From the NCBI GenBank assembly GCA_905233405.1, contig CAJOEG010000083.1, forward strand, positions 1 through 6,761: DNA of 6,761 nt, written 5' to 3'. This document shows positions 1-6,732 of the stretch, piece by piece (position 1 is the stretch's first letter; each line of letters begins with the position of its first letter). The notes beneath the pieces are model-generated. The model had not been told where the DNA came from and did not search any database. It saw only the letters and a list, made by a program, of their open reading frames with translations. Source of the DNA: an uncultured Bacteroidales bacterium (GTDB lineage Bacteria > Bacteroidota > Bacteroidia > Bacteroidales > ML635J-15). The position numbers and the translations under genes are program-made.

Positions 1-3000
1 GTGCTGCGGGAATTGCCTATCAGATAACTGGCGAGGTTTCCAACTGTGCAAATTATGGAATCATAGAGAGCGCTAGAGACATTGCTGGTATTAATTGTAT
101 ACAAGGTAGTAGTACCGTGGGAAATATAGAAGTCGGCAGGGTTATAAATGAATATAACTATTATAATGATTATACGGAAAATTTAATCTCTCCGGATGCC
201 GATGAAGATGATTTCTTCGATTCTGAAATAGCCGAAATAAGGGTCGATTCGCTACGAATTAATTTCAATACTGGAGGAACTCCGCGTACAACTCGGCAAA
301 TGGTAGGCAGCGAATTGGCCAACGATCTTCCGGGCGACTGGGACTTTGCCGAAAACCTTTATCCTTTGCCTGCAGGACTTGACCCCAACGATCCGCGCAA
401 TAAGCTTGCCCGTTTGCCTATAATCCTAAGGTCCGAGGGACTGACACGTTGCGAGTATATGACTTCGGTAATATCTGACTTTATACTTCCGCAGGTCGAT
501 GGTGTAACTTGGGAATCGTCCAATTCCAATATAGTTTCGGTGCCTTCGGGTGGCGGTGTGGCTACTGTGACGAATCAACAAACAGATACAATAGTTACAA
601 TTACTGCGACCTGTGAGGACTTTTCGAGAACCTACACGATTACTGTCCATCGTGCAAGAGGTACTTCCGCCGACAATCCTATCATAATATCCTCGAGAAG
701 CGCTTTTGAAGAACTTGGACTAGATAGTTGTTACCTAAGTTATTGCTATGGGCTTTACTTTAGGCTTGGCAATTCAATAGAATTATCAAGGCCAGTATCT
801 TCTTTCAATGGTCACTTCGATGGCGGTGGCTACACCATAACTTGGGGAAATAATGCCAACAATAAATGTTTGTTCTATGATACCAATGGCGCAGAAATAT
901 CCAACCTTTCAACCTATGGCAGCAATACCGCACTTATAGACAATGCCAAGGAGACCACAATAAGGAATTGCGTTGTATATACAGATATTTCAAGAAGTGA
1001 AAATGCTGGAGGCTTGGTTGGTGAATCGTCCGACGGCACTCTTATCGACGGCTGTATAGTTGCCGGAAACATTGTGACAAAGCATAGCGGCGGATTTGTT
1101 TCCAATGCCAAGGATACGCGAATCGTAAACTCTATTTCGATGATTAGCGCCAATAACACAACTGGTGCAGAGCAGGAGGATGTTGCAGCCTTTGTATTTT
1201 CGGGCTATAATGTTGTTGTGGATTCGTGCCTTGTGATTGGCTCGTACTTGACGGACATTTCAAGTTTTATATGCCCGAGTATTGGAAACGAAGGAAATAA
1301 CATTTACTACGACAGCCAGCAGTGGAATTTCTCCAATAATAGCAACAGCTTGTCCGCTATTGGCAAGACGACCCGTGAACTTGTTGGCGACGGCATTTTT
1401 GCTGGCTCGGCAAAATGGGTTCATACTGAAGACAGATACCCTGTACCTGTTGGCACGGAAGACTACTCGCTTGCAAAACTTGTTTCTACCCCTATGCTTA
1501 TCGGTGAGAACGATAGGAATGTTATGGAACTTACATCTCTTGGAATTTCTCCAGAACAGGTTGAAGGCGAAGTACAGTGGTCGGCACAAAGCGATTCGGG
1601 CGTAACAACCGACTTGACGGTAAGATGTGTCGATAATCCAACTGCTGCCGACATTGTGGCAACGTTAATAGATACAAGTAAAACATATACATTTATCCGC
1701 CCGATACAAGTGACGAAAGGTATAGTGCCAGATAATTACACCTACTCACAGTTCTTGTGCGAAGGTATCGACTTGATAATGCCGATTCCAAATTATGGAG
1801 AGGCAACATACCAGTGGTCGGTGGAGCCGGAACTGCAAATTGATGAAATAGGTGACAGCATAGCCGTCAGGATTCCTGTCGACTTTTATGCTAGCAGATC
1901 TTTGCTGGATAGTTTGCTTAATCTTACTCTTACAATCACATTCGATGGTTGCGAAAAGACACAGCCTTATGAATATTACATAATGCCGTCGCCAACTCAT
2001 ATAAGGCTGAACGATACTGCCGTTTGCCTGGGCAGTGAACTTACGCTTTCGTGCTATGCCGATGAGGGCTACGAAAATAGTTTGGATAGGTTCGGTTACA
2101 CATGGTCCGATAGCGAATACGATGAAAATACTGTGTTGGGCGAAGGTTCAAACTATTATATTCCTTCGATTAATGACGACAGAAACGTAACTGTTGTAGT
2201 GTCGGGATGTTCTGCCGCATCTATTCCTGTTGTAGTTTCGGCAATAGAGGCTACACCTATTACGGTTGTAAGCGGCGAGCCTAACCAATGGATATGTCAA
2301 GGTGAATTTATGGAACCTGTCGTATTCTCGGTTGAAAAGCCTACCTACATCCTGCCAGAAGGAATTTATGCCGATTACAATGATGATGAGGCTCAGCTTA
2401 CGCTTTCGGGTCGTCCGTTATACAATTCGCAGTACGACTATTCTTATACGATATATAGTTGCGGCAGTAGTTTTAGCGGTGCAATTGACGTTTCGAAGCG
2501 CACAAGGATTTACACCGACGGTAGTTTCTCGCAGGTTATCAACCTTGGCGACGAATTGGATGATATAAGGTTGGAGGAAACAGGTGGTGAATATTACATA
2601 ACCATAGAAAGCCTTGACGGTACAGAAACTTTTACAACCGAGGATTTAGGTTTGTACATTTCGAATATGGATAGGGTTGATTTCATCTCAGGAACGCCAG
2701 AGATGCCAGGCGAATTCATTTATCATATTACTATTCCAGAAAACGGTGCATGTCCTGCTATAGTTTACGACAATTTCCTTGGTGTTTACGATACTGAAGA
2801 CTTGTCTGCTACTGCACTAAGTACCACCTTATGTGTTGGCGAGACAGCTACCCTTGCAACAATCGAGCGTCCTGGTGCATACGGCGGCGAATATGTGTGG
2901 ACTTTGGAGGGCGATACGGTTGGTACTGGTGCGCGAATCAATGTAATACCGCCAGTGGGAACTTCCACTTACGACGTTGCTTGCGGCGGAAAACGTATGT

Positions 3001-6000
3001 ATGGCGAATTTGAGATTGGCGACTATGTATATTTGGATGAGCAACTTGGCGAAAATGTATATTCGATGCGCAAGAATACCGAAATTACCGTGTATGATTA
3101 CCAAACTGGATATATGATTGCGAATGTTGAGCAGGATAGCTTGTTGCTGATGTCGCTTTCGAAGTTGGAGGAAACTGTTTGGTCGTATGACACAGTCGAT
3201 GTTTCTGGCAATACAAACTATGCTACGGTTGCAGATGCAATGAACGACATGAATGGCCACGGGAATTCAATACTTCTTGCCGATGACGAAACATCGGCGG
3301 CAGCAATGCTTTCTCTTGATGATATAGATATGTATCTGCCGTCGGCTGGCGAACTGGGGTATATACTCAATAACTACGACAAGTTCTATTTTGCGTTGGA
3401 ATACGACCTTCCCGTTATGCTTTCGTCAACCGAAAAGGATGCAAATACGGTTTACGTGTTTAATGCGAACTACGGACTTATGATGGAATATCCTAAGACA
3501 GAACCTGCCGTTGCAATGGGTTTCAAGAAGATTCCAAAGTCTAAGGTTGTCAATATGGTAGGTCGTACATCTAACATAAGCCGTACAGGTTCGGTTGACA
3601 TTATCGTAAGCGACAGGCACGAAATGTTTGTCAGCACCAACGATGTTCTTTGCAACACAGACACTGCCCGTGTTGCCATCGAAACCGAATATTCGGTTGT
3701 TGACTGGTACAATACAATTAATTCCGACGAGCCGGTTGTTGTCGATAACGGTATTGCCGTGCTTCCCGAAGGTAGTTACATTGCCGTCGGAACAGATGAG
3801 TATGGTTCGTGCCACGATACCTTGGAAATAAAGGTAAAGGATTTGGCATTCTATGTTCCTCAGGACACTACGGTTTGCGATTCGGTAAGCTTTACCATTG
3901 CAAAGGAAGATGTAACCGTTATGCTTGGCGATGAGGTTCTTGATGGTCAAACCTTTACAATAAGCGAAAGCGGAATCTACAACATTACTTTAATCGGTAT
4001 AGGCGACACTTGCCGCGAAGAAAAGACGATAAATGTTATGGTTAACCAGTCGTACAGCATTTCGTTCGATACCATTGTGTTCGACAGCGAATTTGTATGG
4101 AACGGCGAAACTTACACTGCTACTGGCGACTACGTGCAGCAGTTTACTACGGTCGGTGGTTGCGACAGTATTGTTACGGTTCACGTGACAATCGTTAATA
4201 CCGAAACCGAATTTGCTGTTTATGGCAATGTTACCGAGGGTGATGGCGTTTCTCAGCTTTCGGGCGTGAATGTGGTTTCGGCTAGTGCTTCTACGGTTAC
4301 CGATGAGGCTGGTTATTATGTGATTATGGTTCAGCGGTCTAATCCGGTATTGCAGTTTGCAAAGACTGGCTACAACTTTGTATTCGACACCATTACCGAA
4401 AGCGGACAGCACAATGTACTGATGCTTAAACCTGAAATGAATGTTTCGTTGTCGGAGGATTCCTACGAGACAAATCCGTATGTGATGAGGCAATTCACCG
4501 TTCAGCTCAGCAATACTGGCGACGGCCCGATGGCTTGGAGTTCGATTATCGAGACCGAGCAGACACGCAATGTTCAGCACCGTCGCAACAACACTACTAT
4601 GTGGGAATATGCCGACACCGTAATCCGCACCAACGCCAACGCAGAGCAGGCAATCGCAACCGACGGCTACTACATCTACACCGCTTCGTGGCAGAGAGCT
4701 GGCGAGTTCAACAGGTACTCAATCGACAACGGATATTTGGAGACATTTATCATTGAAGGCGTTGGCGGAATTAGGAATATGACCTACGGAAACGGCTTCT
4801 TCTTCGCTACCGACAACACCAACAAGATTTACAAGATTAATATGGACAGCCAGAGCCTTGAGGATGTGATTACTCTCAACGACCCCGACCTGCAAATCCG
4901 TTATTGCGCGTACTCTACCGCCGAGGATTTGCTCTACATCGGCAACTGGACAAACCTCTATAAGTTGGTGGCATACAACACCGCATATCCTACCCTGATA
5001 CCGCTTTCATATACTATGGATAATGTGTATAGCATTGCATACGATGCGTTCTCGGGCACAACTCCTTGCCTGTGGGCATTCTCTCAGGTTTCGGAAAATA
5101 ACGGCCCGTTTGCCAAGATTTACAAGCTCAACACGAACGGCATTCAGGTGGAAGGAATGGTACATTACATCAACGATGCTTCGCTGGCAACAGCAAGTTC
5201 GCTGGCTGGCGGAATCTGTGTTTCACAGTACTTGTACGACGACAGATATGTACTTTTGGCAAATGTCCAGAACACCAATGCAGCAAACAACATTGCCGTA
5301 TATGAACTTGGTCGCAAGAACTCGTGGGTAAGCACCGATATTAAGGGCGGAATTATTCCTGCTGGTGGCAGCATTGATGTTACTGTAACCGAATATGCTG
5401 TTGAAAACGGTAACTATTCGGCAAGTGTCAAGTTTAAGCCGGTTGTTTGTATGCCCGAGGTAACGGAAGTTGGTCTGTCGATGGCAGTTTCTACGCCGCA
5501 ATGCTCACCTGTAGCCAATTTGGTTGCTGAATCCGATACTTTCTACACTATAAATCTCAGTTGGGAGGCTGCTGAGCTCGGCGACTACGAAAGTGTTTCG
5601 TATCTGCTCTACGAGGAGGGCACGGCTATGCCGATTGACACCGTTGATGCAACCACCTATACTGTAAATAATCCAGAGGTCGGCAACCATTGCTATTATG
5701 TACGCGCTTTGATGCGTGGCGAGGCCGACTGTGTTTCGGAGGCTTCCAACACGGCTTGTGCCGAAATAGAGGAGTTCCCGTGCAATGTACAGTTGTCGCT
5801 TACTGCACGTGCCTACGGCGACCGCATAAAGCTCGAATGGAACGCTCTGTATGGTGTTGAAGGTTATGCAGTATTCACAGCTGAACCCGGTGGCGAAGGC
5901 TTGTATATTGGTTCGGAAACAACGTTTGTTGATACGCTTGTAATGCCCGAAATCGACTATTGCTATAAGGTTGTGGCTGTCTTCGCAAATGGAGAATGCC

Positions 6001-6566
6001 AGTCGATTGAATCGAACGATGCTTGTGCAAGAATTGCATCTGCAGGTTGTTCCGAACTTCCAGTAGTTACTGCAAAGGCTGTTGGCAATTCGGTTGCTAT
6101 AAGTTGGACAAGGGTAGGGGACGTGCAGTCGTATTCGTTGTACAGGGACGGCAAGTACCTCACCAGCACTGCCGACACAACCTTCTACGATATGATGCTC
6201 GATTACGAGACCGAATACTGCTATGTGGTTGAAATCGACTGCGGTTATGGCAACTACGGCTTGTCCGAAACCGCTTGTGCAACTACCGATGCGGAAGTCA
6301 TAGAGGAGAATGGTGTTGATTTGCTCGATGCCGACAACTTCGAGTTGTATCCAAATCCAGCTTTGGAAATGTTCTTCATCGAAGGTCAGCAGATGCAAAG
6401 TATTCAGATTGTGAACTTTGCTGGACAGCTTGTTTACGAACTTGACAACATTTCCGACGACAGGCTTCCGATAGATGCTTCTGGCTTTGCTCCAGGAGTT
6501 TATGCAGTAAGAATAATTCTGTCGGATTCACGTTCGGTTGTAAAACGAATTGTAATAGGCAGATAA
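1..6566 (+). CDS. Giant T9SS-secreted multidomain surface protein (5'-truncated)
   Basis: The reading frame is open from the first complete codon at base 3 to TAA at 6564-6566, giving 2187 visible residues. There is no stop upstream of the GTG at 117, so that GTG is an internal valine codon and the real start and signal peptide lie outside the window. Domains in order: beta-helix/GLUG plus Ig-like module (1-217), a second such module (220-573), Ig/PKD-like array (574-1021), DUF1566/Lcl_C-like (1022-1177), Ig-like and GCDS modules (1214-1399), carboxypeptidase-regulatory-like (1404-1478), split NTG-type Ig domain with propeller (1479-1829), three FnIII (1834-2095), T9SS sorting domain (2111-2187). 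From family knowledge such proteins cross the inner membrane by Sec, cross the outer membrane by T9SS, and are commonly anchored at the surface. No protease, glycosidase or other catalytic signature was recognised, so an adhesin or binding role is inferred. The gene appears to be last in its transcription unit, because a terminator follows. Exact ligand and orthologue are unknown. Confidence 0.95.
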   Translation, partial: AAGIAYQITGEVSNCANYGIIESARDIAGINCIQGSSTVGNIEVGRVINEYNYYNDYTENLISPDADEDDFFDSEIAEIRVDSLRINFNTGGTPRTTRQMVGSELANDLPGDWDFAENLYPLPAGLDPNDPRNKLARLPIILRSEGLTRCEYMTSVISDFILPQVDGVTWESSNSNIVSVPSGGGVATVTNQQTDTIVTITATCEDFSRTYTITVHRARGTSADNPIIISSRSAFEELGLDSCYLSYCYGLYFRLGNSIELSRPVSSFNGHFDGGGYTITWGNNANNKCLFYDTNGAEISNLSTYGSNTALIDNAKETTIRNCVVYTDISRSENAGGLVGESSDGTLIDGCIVAGNIVTKHSGGFVSNAKDTRIVNSISMISANNTTGAEQEDVAAFVFSGYNVVVDSCLVIGSYLTDISSFICPSIGNEGNNIYYDSQQWNFSNNSNSLSAIGKTTRELVGDGIFAGSAKWVHTEDRYPVPVGTEDYSLAKLVSTPMLIGENDRNVMELTSLGISPEQVEGEVQWSAQSDSGVTTDLTVRCVDNPTAADIVATLIDTSKTYTFIRPIQVTKGIVPDNYTYSQFLCEGIDLIMPIPNYGEATYQWSVEPELQIDEIGDSIAVRIPVDFYASRSLLDSLLNLTLTITFDGCEKTQPYEYYIMPSPTHIRLNDTAVCLGSELTLSCYADEGYENSLDRFGYTWSDSEYDENTVLGEGSNYYIPSINDDRNVTVVVSGCSAASIPVVVSAIEATPITVVSGEPNQWICQGEFMEPVVFSVEKPTYILPEGIYADYNDDEAQLTLSGRPLYNSQYDYSYTIYSCGSSFSGAIDVSKRTRIYTDGSFSQVINLGDELDDIRLEETGGEYYITIESLDGTETFTTEDLGLYISNMDRVDFISGTPEMPGEFIYHITIPENGACPAIVYDNFLGVYDTEDLSATALSTTLCVGETATLATIERPGAYGGEYVWTLEGDTVGTGARINVIPPVGTSTYDVACGGKRMYGEFEIGDYVYLDEQLGENVYSMRKNTEITVYDYQTGYMIANVEQDSLLLMSLSKLEETVWSYDTVDVSGNTNYATVADAMNDMNGHGNSILLADDETSAAAMLSLDDIDMYLPSAGELGYILNNYDKFYFALEYDLPVMLSSTEKDANTVYVFNANYGLMMEYPKTEPAVAMGFKKIPKSKVVNMVGRTSNISRTGSVDIIVSDRHEMFVSTNDVLCNTDTARVAIETEYSVVDWYNTINSDEPVVVDNGIAVLPEGSYIAVGTDEYGSCHDTLEIKVKDLAFYVPQDTTVCDSVSFTIAKEDVTVMLGDEVLDGQTFTISESGIYNITLIGIGDTCREEKTINVMVNQSYSISFDTIVFDSEFVWNGETYTATGDYVQQFTTVGGCDSIVTVHVTIVNTETEFAVYGNVTEGDGVSQLSGVNVVSASASTVTDEAGYYVIMVQRSNPVLQFAKTGYNFVFDTITESGQHNVLMLKPEMNVSLSEDSYETNPYVMRQFTVQLSNTGDGPMAWSSIIETEQTRNVQHRRNNTTMWEYADTVIRTNANAEQAIATDGYYIYTASWQRAGEFNRYSIDNGYLETFIIEGVGGIRNMTYGNGFFFATDNTNKIYKINMDSQSLEDVITLNDPDLQIRYCAYSTAEDLLYIGNWTNLYKLVAYNTAYPTLIPLSYTMDNVYSIAYDAFSGTTPCLWAFSQVSENNGPFAKIYKLNTNGIQVEGMVHYINDASLATASSLAGGICVSQYLYDDRYVLLANVQNTNAANNIAVYELGRKNSWVSTDIKGGIIPAGGSIDVTVTEYAVENGNYSASVKFKPVVCMPEVTEVGLSMAVSTPQCSPVANLVAESDTFYTINLSWEAAELGDYESVSYLLYEEGTAMPIDTVDATTYTVNNPEVGNHCYYVRALMRGEADCVSEASNTACAEIEEFPCNVQLSLTARAYGDRIKLEWNALYGVEGYAVFTAEPGGEGLYIGSETTFVDTLVMPEIDYCYKVVAVFANGECQSIESNDACARIASAGCSELPVVTAKAVGNSVAISWTRVGDVQSYSLYRDGKYLTSTADTTFYDMMLDYETEYCYVVEIDCGYGNYGLSETACATTDAEVIEENGVDLLDADNFELYPNPALEMFFIEGQQMQSIQIVNFAGQLVYELDNISDDRLPIDASGFAPGVYAVRIILSDSRSVVKRIVIGR
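3..653 (+). other. Module A: end of GLUG-type beta-helix plus bacterial Ig-like domain
   Basis: Protein domain, residues 1-217. It opens with a GLUG/beta-helix-like strand pattern (GEVSNCANYGII then AGIN), in which short VSNC.N.G turns recur around an AG[GI] motif. It then has an acidic stretch (DADEDDFFDSE) and a closing segment: TTRQMVG (residues 96-102), W and YPLP. From about residue 137 an Ig-like domain follows, with GVTWESSNSN (W at residue 170) and ending TYTITVHR. This resembles Big_2 or atrophied Big_2 folds, which have an 'ITW.SSN..IVSV...G.V' core. The domain probably begins well upstream of the window. The Ig-like assignment is firm in type; the exact Pfam family is inferred from memory. 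Confidence 0.75.
660..1721 (+). other. Module B: second GLUG beta-helix plus Ig-like domain
   Basis: Protein domain, residues 220-573. It starts with the classic GLUG-region entry GTSADNPIIISS, then YFRLGNSIEL and FNGHFDGGGYTI (residue 268 on), which matches the 'F.G.FDG.G..I' hallmark. Beta-helix turns follow, including AGGLVG (335) and SGGFVS (about 362), each followed by a I..C/NS.. strand. The module closes with NIYYDSQ (433), TTRELVG (456-462), W and YPVP, then an Ig-like domain containing VQWSAQSD (W at 526) and ending at about 573. The order of parts is the same as in module A. The fold is a repetitive right-handed beta-helix, commonly found in secreted adhesins. No catalytic residues are evident. 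Confidence 0.78.
1722..3065 (+). other. Ig/PKD-like array with cysteine pairs
   Basis: Protein region, residues 574-1021. Several consecutive Ig/PKD-like domains are visible. Most begin with a hydrophobic stretch, Cys and often Gly, and carry another Cys near the end: C586/C650, C675/C736 (with an extra C684), C765/C820, C944/C994. Core tryptophans are seen in TYQWSV, GYTWSD and EYVWTL. A fifth unit (about 834-937) carries SGTPEMPGEF (896 on), the common 'SGTP...G.F.Y.IT' form found in Bacteroidota stalk repeats, with a single C917. The regular spacing suggests a disulfide-stabilised stalk. Domain boundaries are approximate; the Ig/PKD class is inferred from motif pattern. Confidence 0.7.
3066..3533 (+). 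other. DUF1566/Lcl_C-like domain
   Basis: Protein domain, about residues 1022-1177. It has the order of elements expected for DUF1566-type domains of Bacteroidota surface proteins: GYMIANV with LLLMSL and W in the first half, then A..DMNGHGNS (D at 1082), an alanine-rich helix (SAAAML), YLPSAGEL (1111-1118), NN, and SSTE (1141-1144), ending AVAMGFKKI. The usual YWSSTE is MLSSTE here, and the usual C-terminal VR.VR is reduced to a GFKK pattern. Family members include the C-terminal domain of the Legionella collagen-like adhesin, which binds glycans, so a binding role is plausible but not shown. It sits between two Ig-like stretches, as an exposed head or insertion. Confidence 0.7.
3642..4199 (+). 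other. Two Ig-like domains and a 'GCDSIVT' module
   Basis: Protein region, residues 1214-1399. The first Ig-like unit has C1217 and C1270 with VDWYNT and LPEGSYIAVGTDEYGSC, a PKD-like pattern. The second has TTVC (C1292) and DTC (C1337). They are followed by a segment from about 1351 to 1399 containing FVWNGETYTATGDYVQQF and VGGCDSIVTVHVTI (C1387). This last form, 'W.G..Y...G.Y...F....GCDSI.TL.L.V', is a common repeat in secreted Bacteroidota proteins, usually found near T9SS sorting domains. Function is structural by inference. Confidence 0.7.
4212..4436 (+). other. Carboxypeptidase-regulatory-like domain
   Basis: Protein domain, residues 1404-1478. The pattern FAVYGNVTEGDG, then LSGVNVVSASASTVTDEAGYYVI and a later F.KTGYNF fits the carboxypeptidase regulatory-like beta-sandwich ('G.V.D..G.pl.Gv.V......TDe.G.Y.i......f...GY'). 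It is a non-catalytic, transthyretin-like fold that is frequent in Bacteroidota outer-membrane and secreted proteins. No peptidase domain is attached here, so a spacer or stalk role is likely. Confidence 0.8.
4437..5489 (+). other. NTG-type Ig-like domain split by a propeller-like segment
   Basis: Protein region, residues 1479-1829. Its first part, with FTVQLSNTGDGPMAWSS, is the N-terminal half of an ASPM/BACON-like Ig fold ('v.l.NtG...l.W'). The matching C-terminal half appears only at 1775-1829: SWVST, GGIIPAGGSIDVTV, ENGNYSASVKF and PEVTEVGLSMAV. Between them, about 1530-1770, lies a segment with at least five blade-like units: ATDGYYIYTASW...FNRYSID; YGNGFFFATDNTNKIYKIN; LLYIGNWTNLYKL; CLWAFS...AKIYKLN; YVLLANV...NIAVYEL. 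Each pairs a 'visible value' strand with an 'I(Y/A)...L' strand, as in WD- or YncE-like propellers. The propeller may be a binding head; enzymatic activity cannot be inferred. Confidence 0.68.
5502..6287 (+). repeat. Three tandem FnIII-like repeats with four cysteines each
   Basis: Protein repeats starting at residues 1834, 1927 and 2016 (about 90 residues apart). Each has the FnIII order: a starting Cys, a W strand (INLSWEA, IKLEWNA, VAISWTR), a Y strand (VSYLLYEEG, GYAVFTAEP, SYSLYRDGK), a T..Y/F..D turn, a CY.V strand (HCYYV, YCYKV, YCYVV), then S...AC. Cysteines are at 1834/1897/1910/1919, 1927/1987/1999/2008 and 2016/2073/2080/2092. Such repeats commonly precede T9SS sorting domains and serve as spacers or adhesive units. 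The copies are diverged, so the duplication is old. Confidence 0.88.
6333..6563 (+). other. T9SS type A C-terminal sorting domain
   Basis: Protein domain, about residues 2111-2187, at the extreme C-terminus. It shows the three expected motifs: FELYPNPA near the start (YPNPA at 2116-2120), IQIVNFAGQLVYE in the middle, and GVYAVRI (from 2165) followed by VVKRIVIGR at the end, with an IDASG turn between. Length, order and position match the Por secretion tail family. In known members the domain is recognised by the T9SS translocon and usually removed as the protein is attached to the surface; those events are inferred here from the family. Confidence 0.96.
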
Positions 6567-6598
6567 ATTTATAGCACTAAATCAACAGATTACAATAT

Positions 6599-6623
6599 GG
6601 GACGGTCAAAAGCCGTCCTTTTT
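6599..6623 (+). terminator. Rho-independent terminator after the large gene
   Basis: A six-base-pair GC-rich stem, GGACGG (6600-6605) with CCGTCC (6613-6618), encloses a seven-base loop (TCAAAAG; a T-G wobble could shorten it to CAAAA). It is followed directly by five T (6619-6623). The hairpin begins 33 bases after the stop codon, so it most likely ends the transcript of the large gene. The stem is compact and the T-run short but adequate. Confidence 0.85.
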
Positions 6624-6649
6624 CAAATCCTCAAATTCCTTACATCTTT

Positions 6650-6661
6650 TTTTTCGAAAAA
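6650..6661. repeat. 12-bp palindrome TTTTTCGAAAAA
   Basis: A perfect palindrome of five T, CG, five A, inside a longer T-run (6647-6654). It is AT-rich with only two central GC pairs, so as RNA it would be a weak hairpin; as DNA it could be a bent segment or a binding site. No role is assigned, and chance occurrence in an AT-rich intergenic region is possible. Confidence 0.45.
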
Positions 6662-6667
6662 CTGGCG

Positions 6668-6732
6668 TATGTGTCAAAAAGAGACCTGAAATTGCTTTGA
6701 AAATGTTATATGTGTCAAAAAGAGACCTAAAA
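6668..6732. repeat. Pair of 20-bp direct repeats, 41-bp period
   Basis: The 20-base unit TATGTGTCAAAAAGAGACCT occurs at 6668-6687 and again, without mismatch, at 6709-6728. Similarity extends to 23 of 24 bases if GAAA/AAAA is included. The copies are separated by 21 bases of unrelated AT-rich sequence. Each unit contains an imperfect inverted repeat, GTGTC-AAAAA-GAGAC, with one central mismatch. The repeats lie beyond the terminator, in sequence with no recognised gene, and the window ends 29 bases after the extended second copy. They could be protein-binding sites, part of a mobile element end, or the start of a longer repeat series. Confidence 0.85.

Noticed and set aside
3990..4580. An antisense open frame (about 196 codons) on the - strand
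   Set aside because: It overlaps the GCDS and carboxypeptidase-regulatory-like domains on the + strand; no ribosome binding site or family motif supports it.
5505..6398. A long antisense open frame (about 297 codons) on the - strand
   Set aside because: It lies fully opposite the FnIII repeats and the start of the sorting domain, whose motifs are clear on the + strand. Its translation has no recognisable domain and looks low-quality (rich in Cys, His and Ile without pattern).
6645..6661. Second terminator formed by the T-run and A-run
   Set aside because: The stem would be nearly all A-T pairs with no room for a loop around CG, and a better terminator lies just upstream.
6695..6728. Possible Bacteroidota promoter (TTTG near TATATGTG)
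   Set aside because: The TATATGTG differs from TAnnTTTG and lies only about 7 bases after the TTTG, far from the usual spacing of about 20.
6668..6732. Possible CRISPR array
   Set aside because: Only two repeats with a 21-base spacer are present, shorter than usual spacers, and no cas gene is in view.
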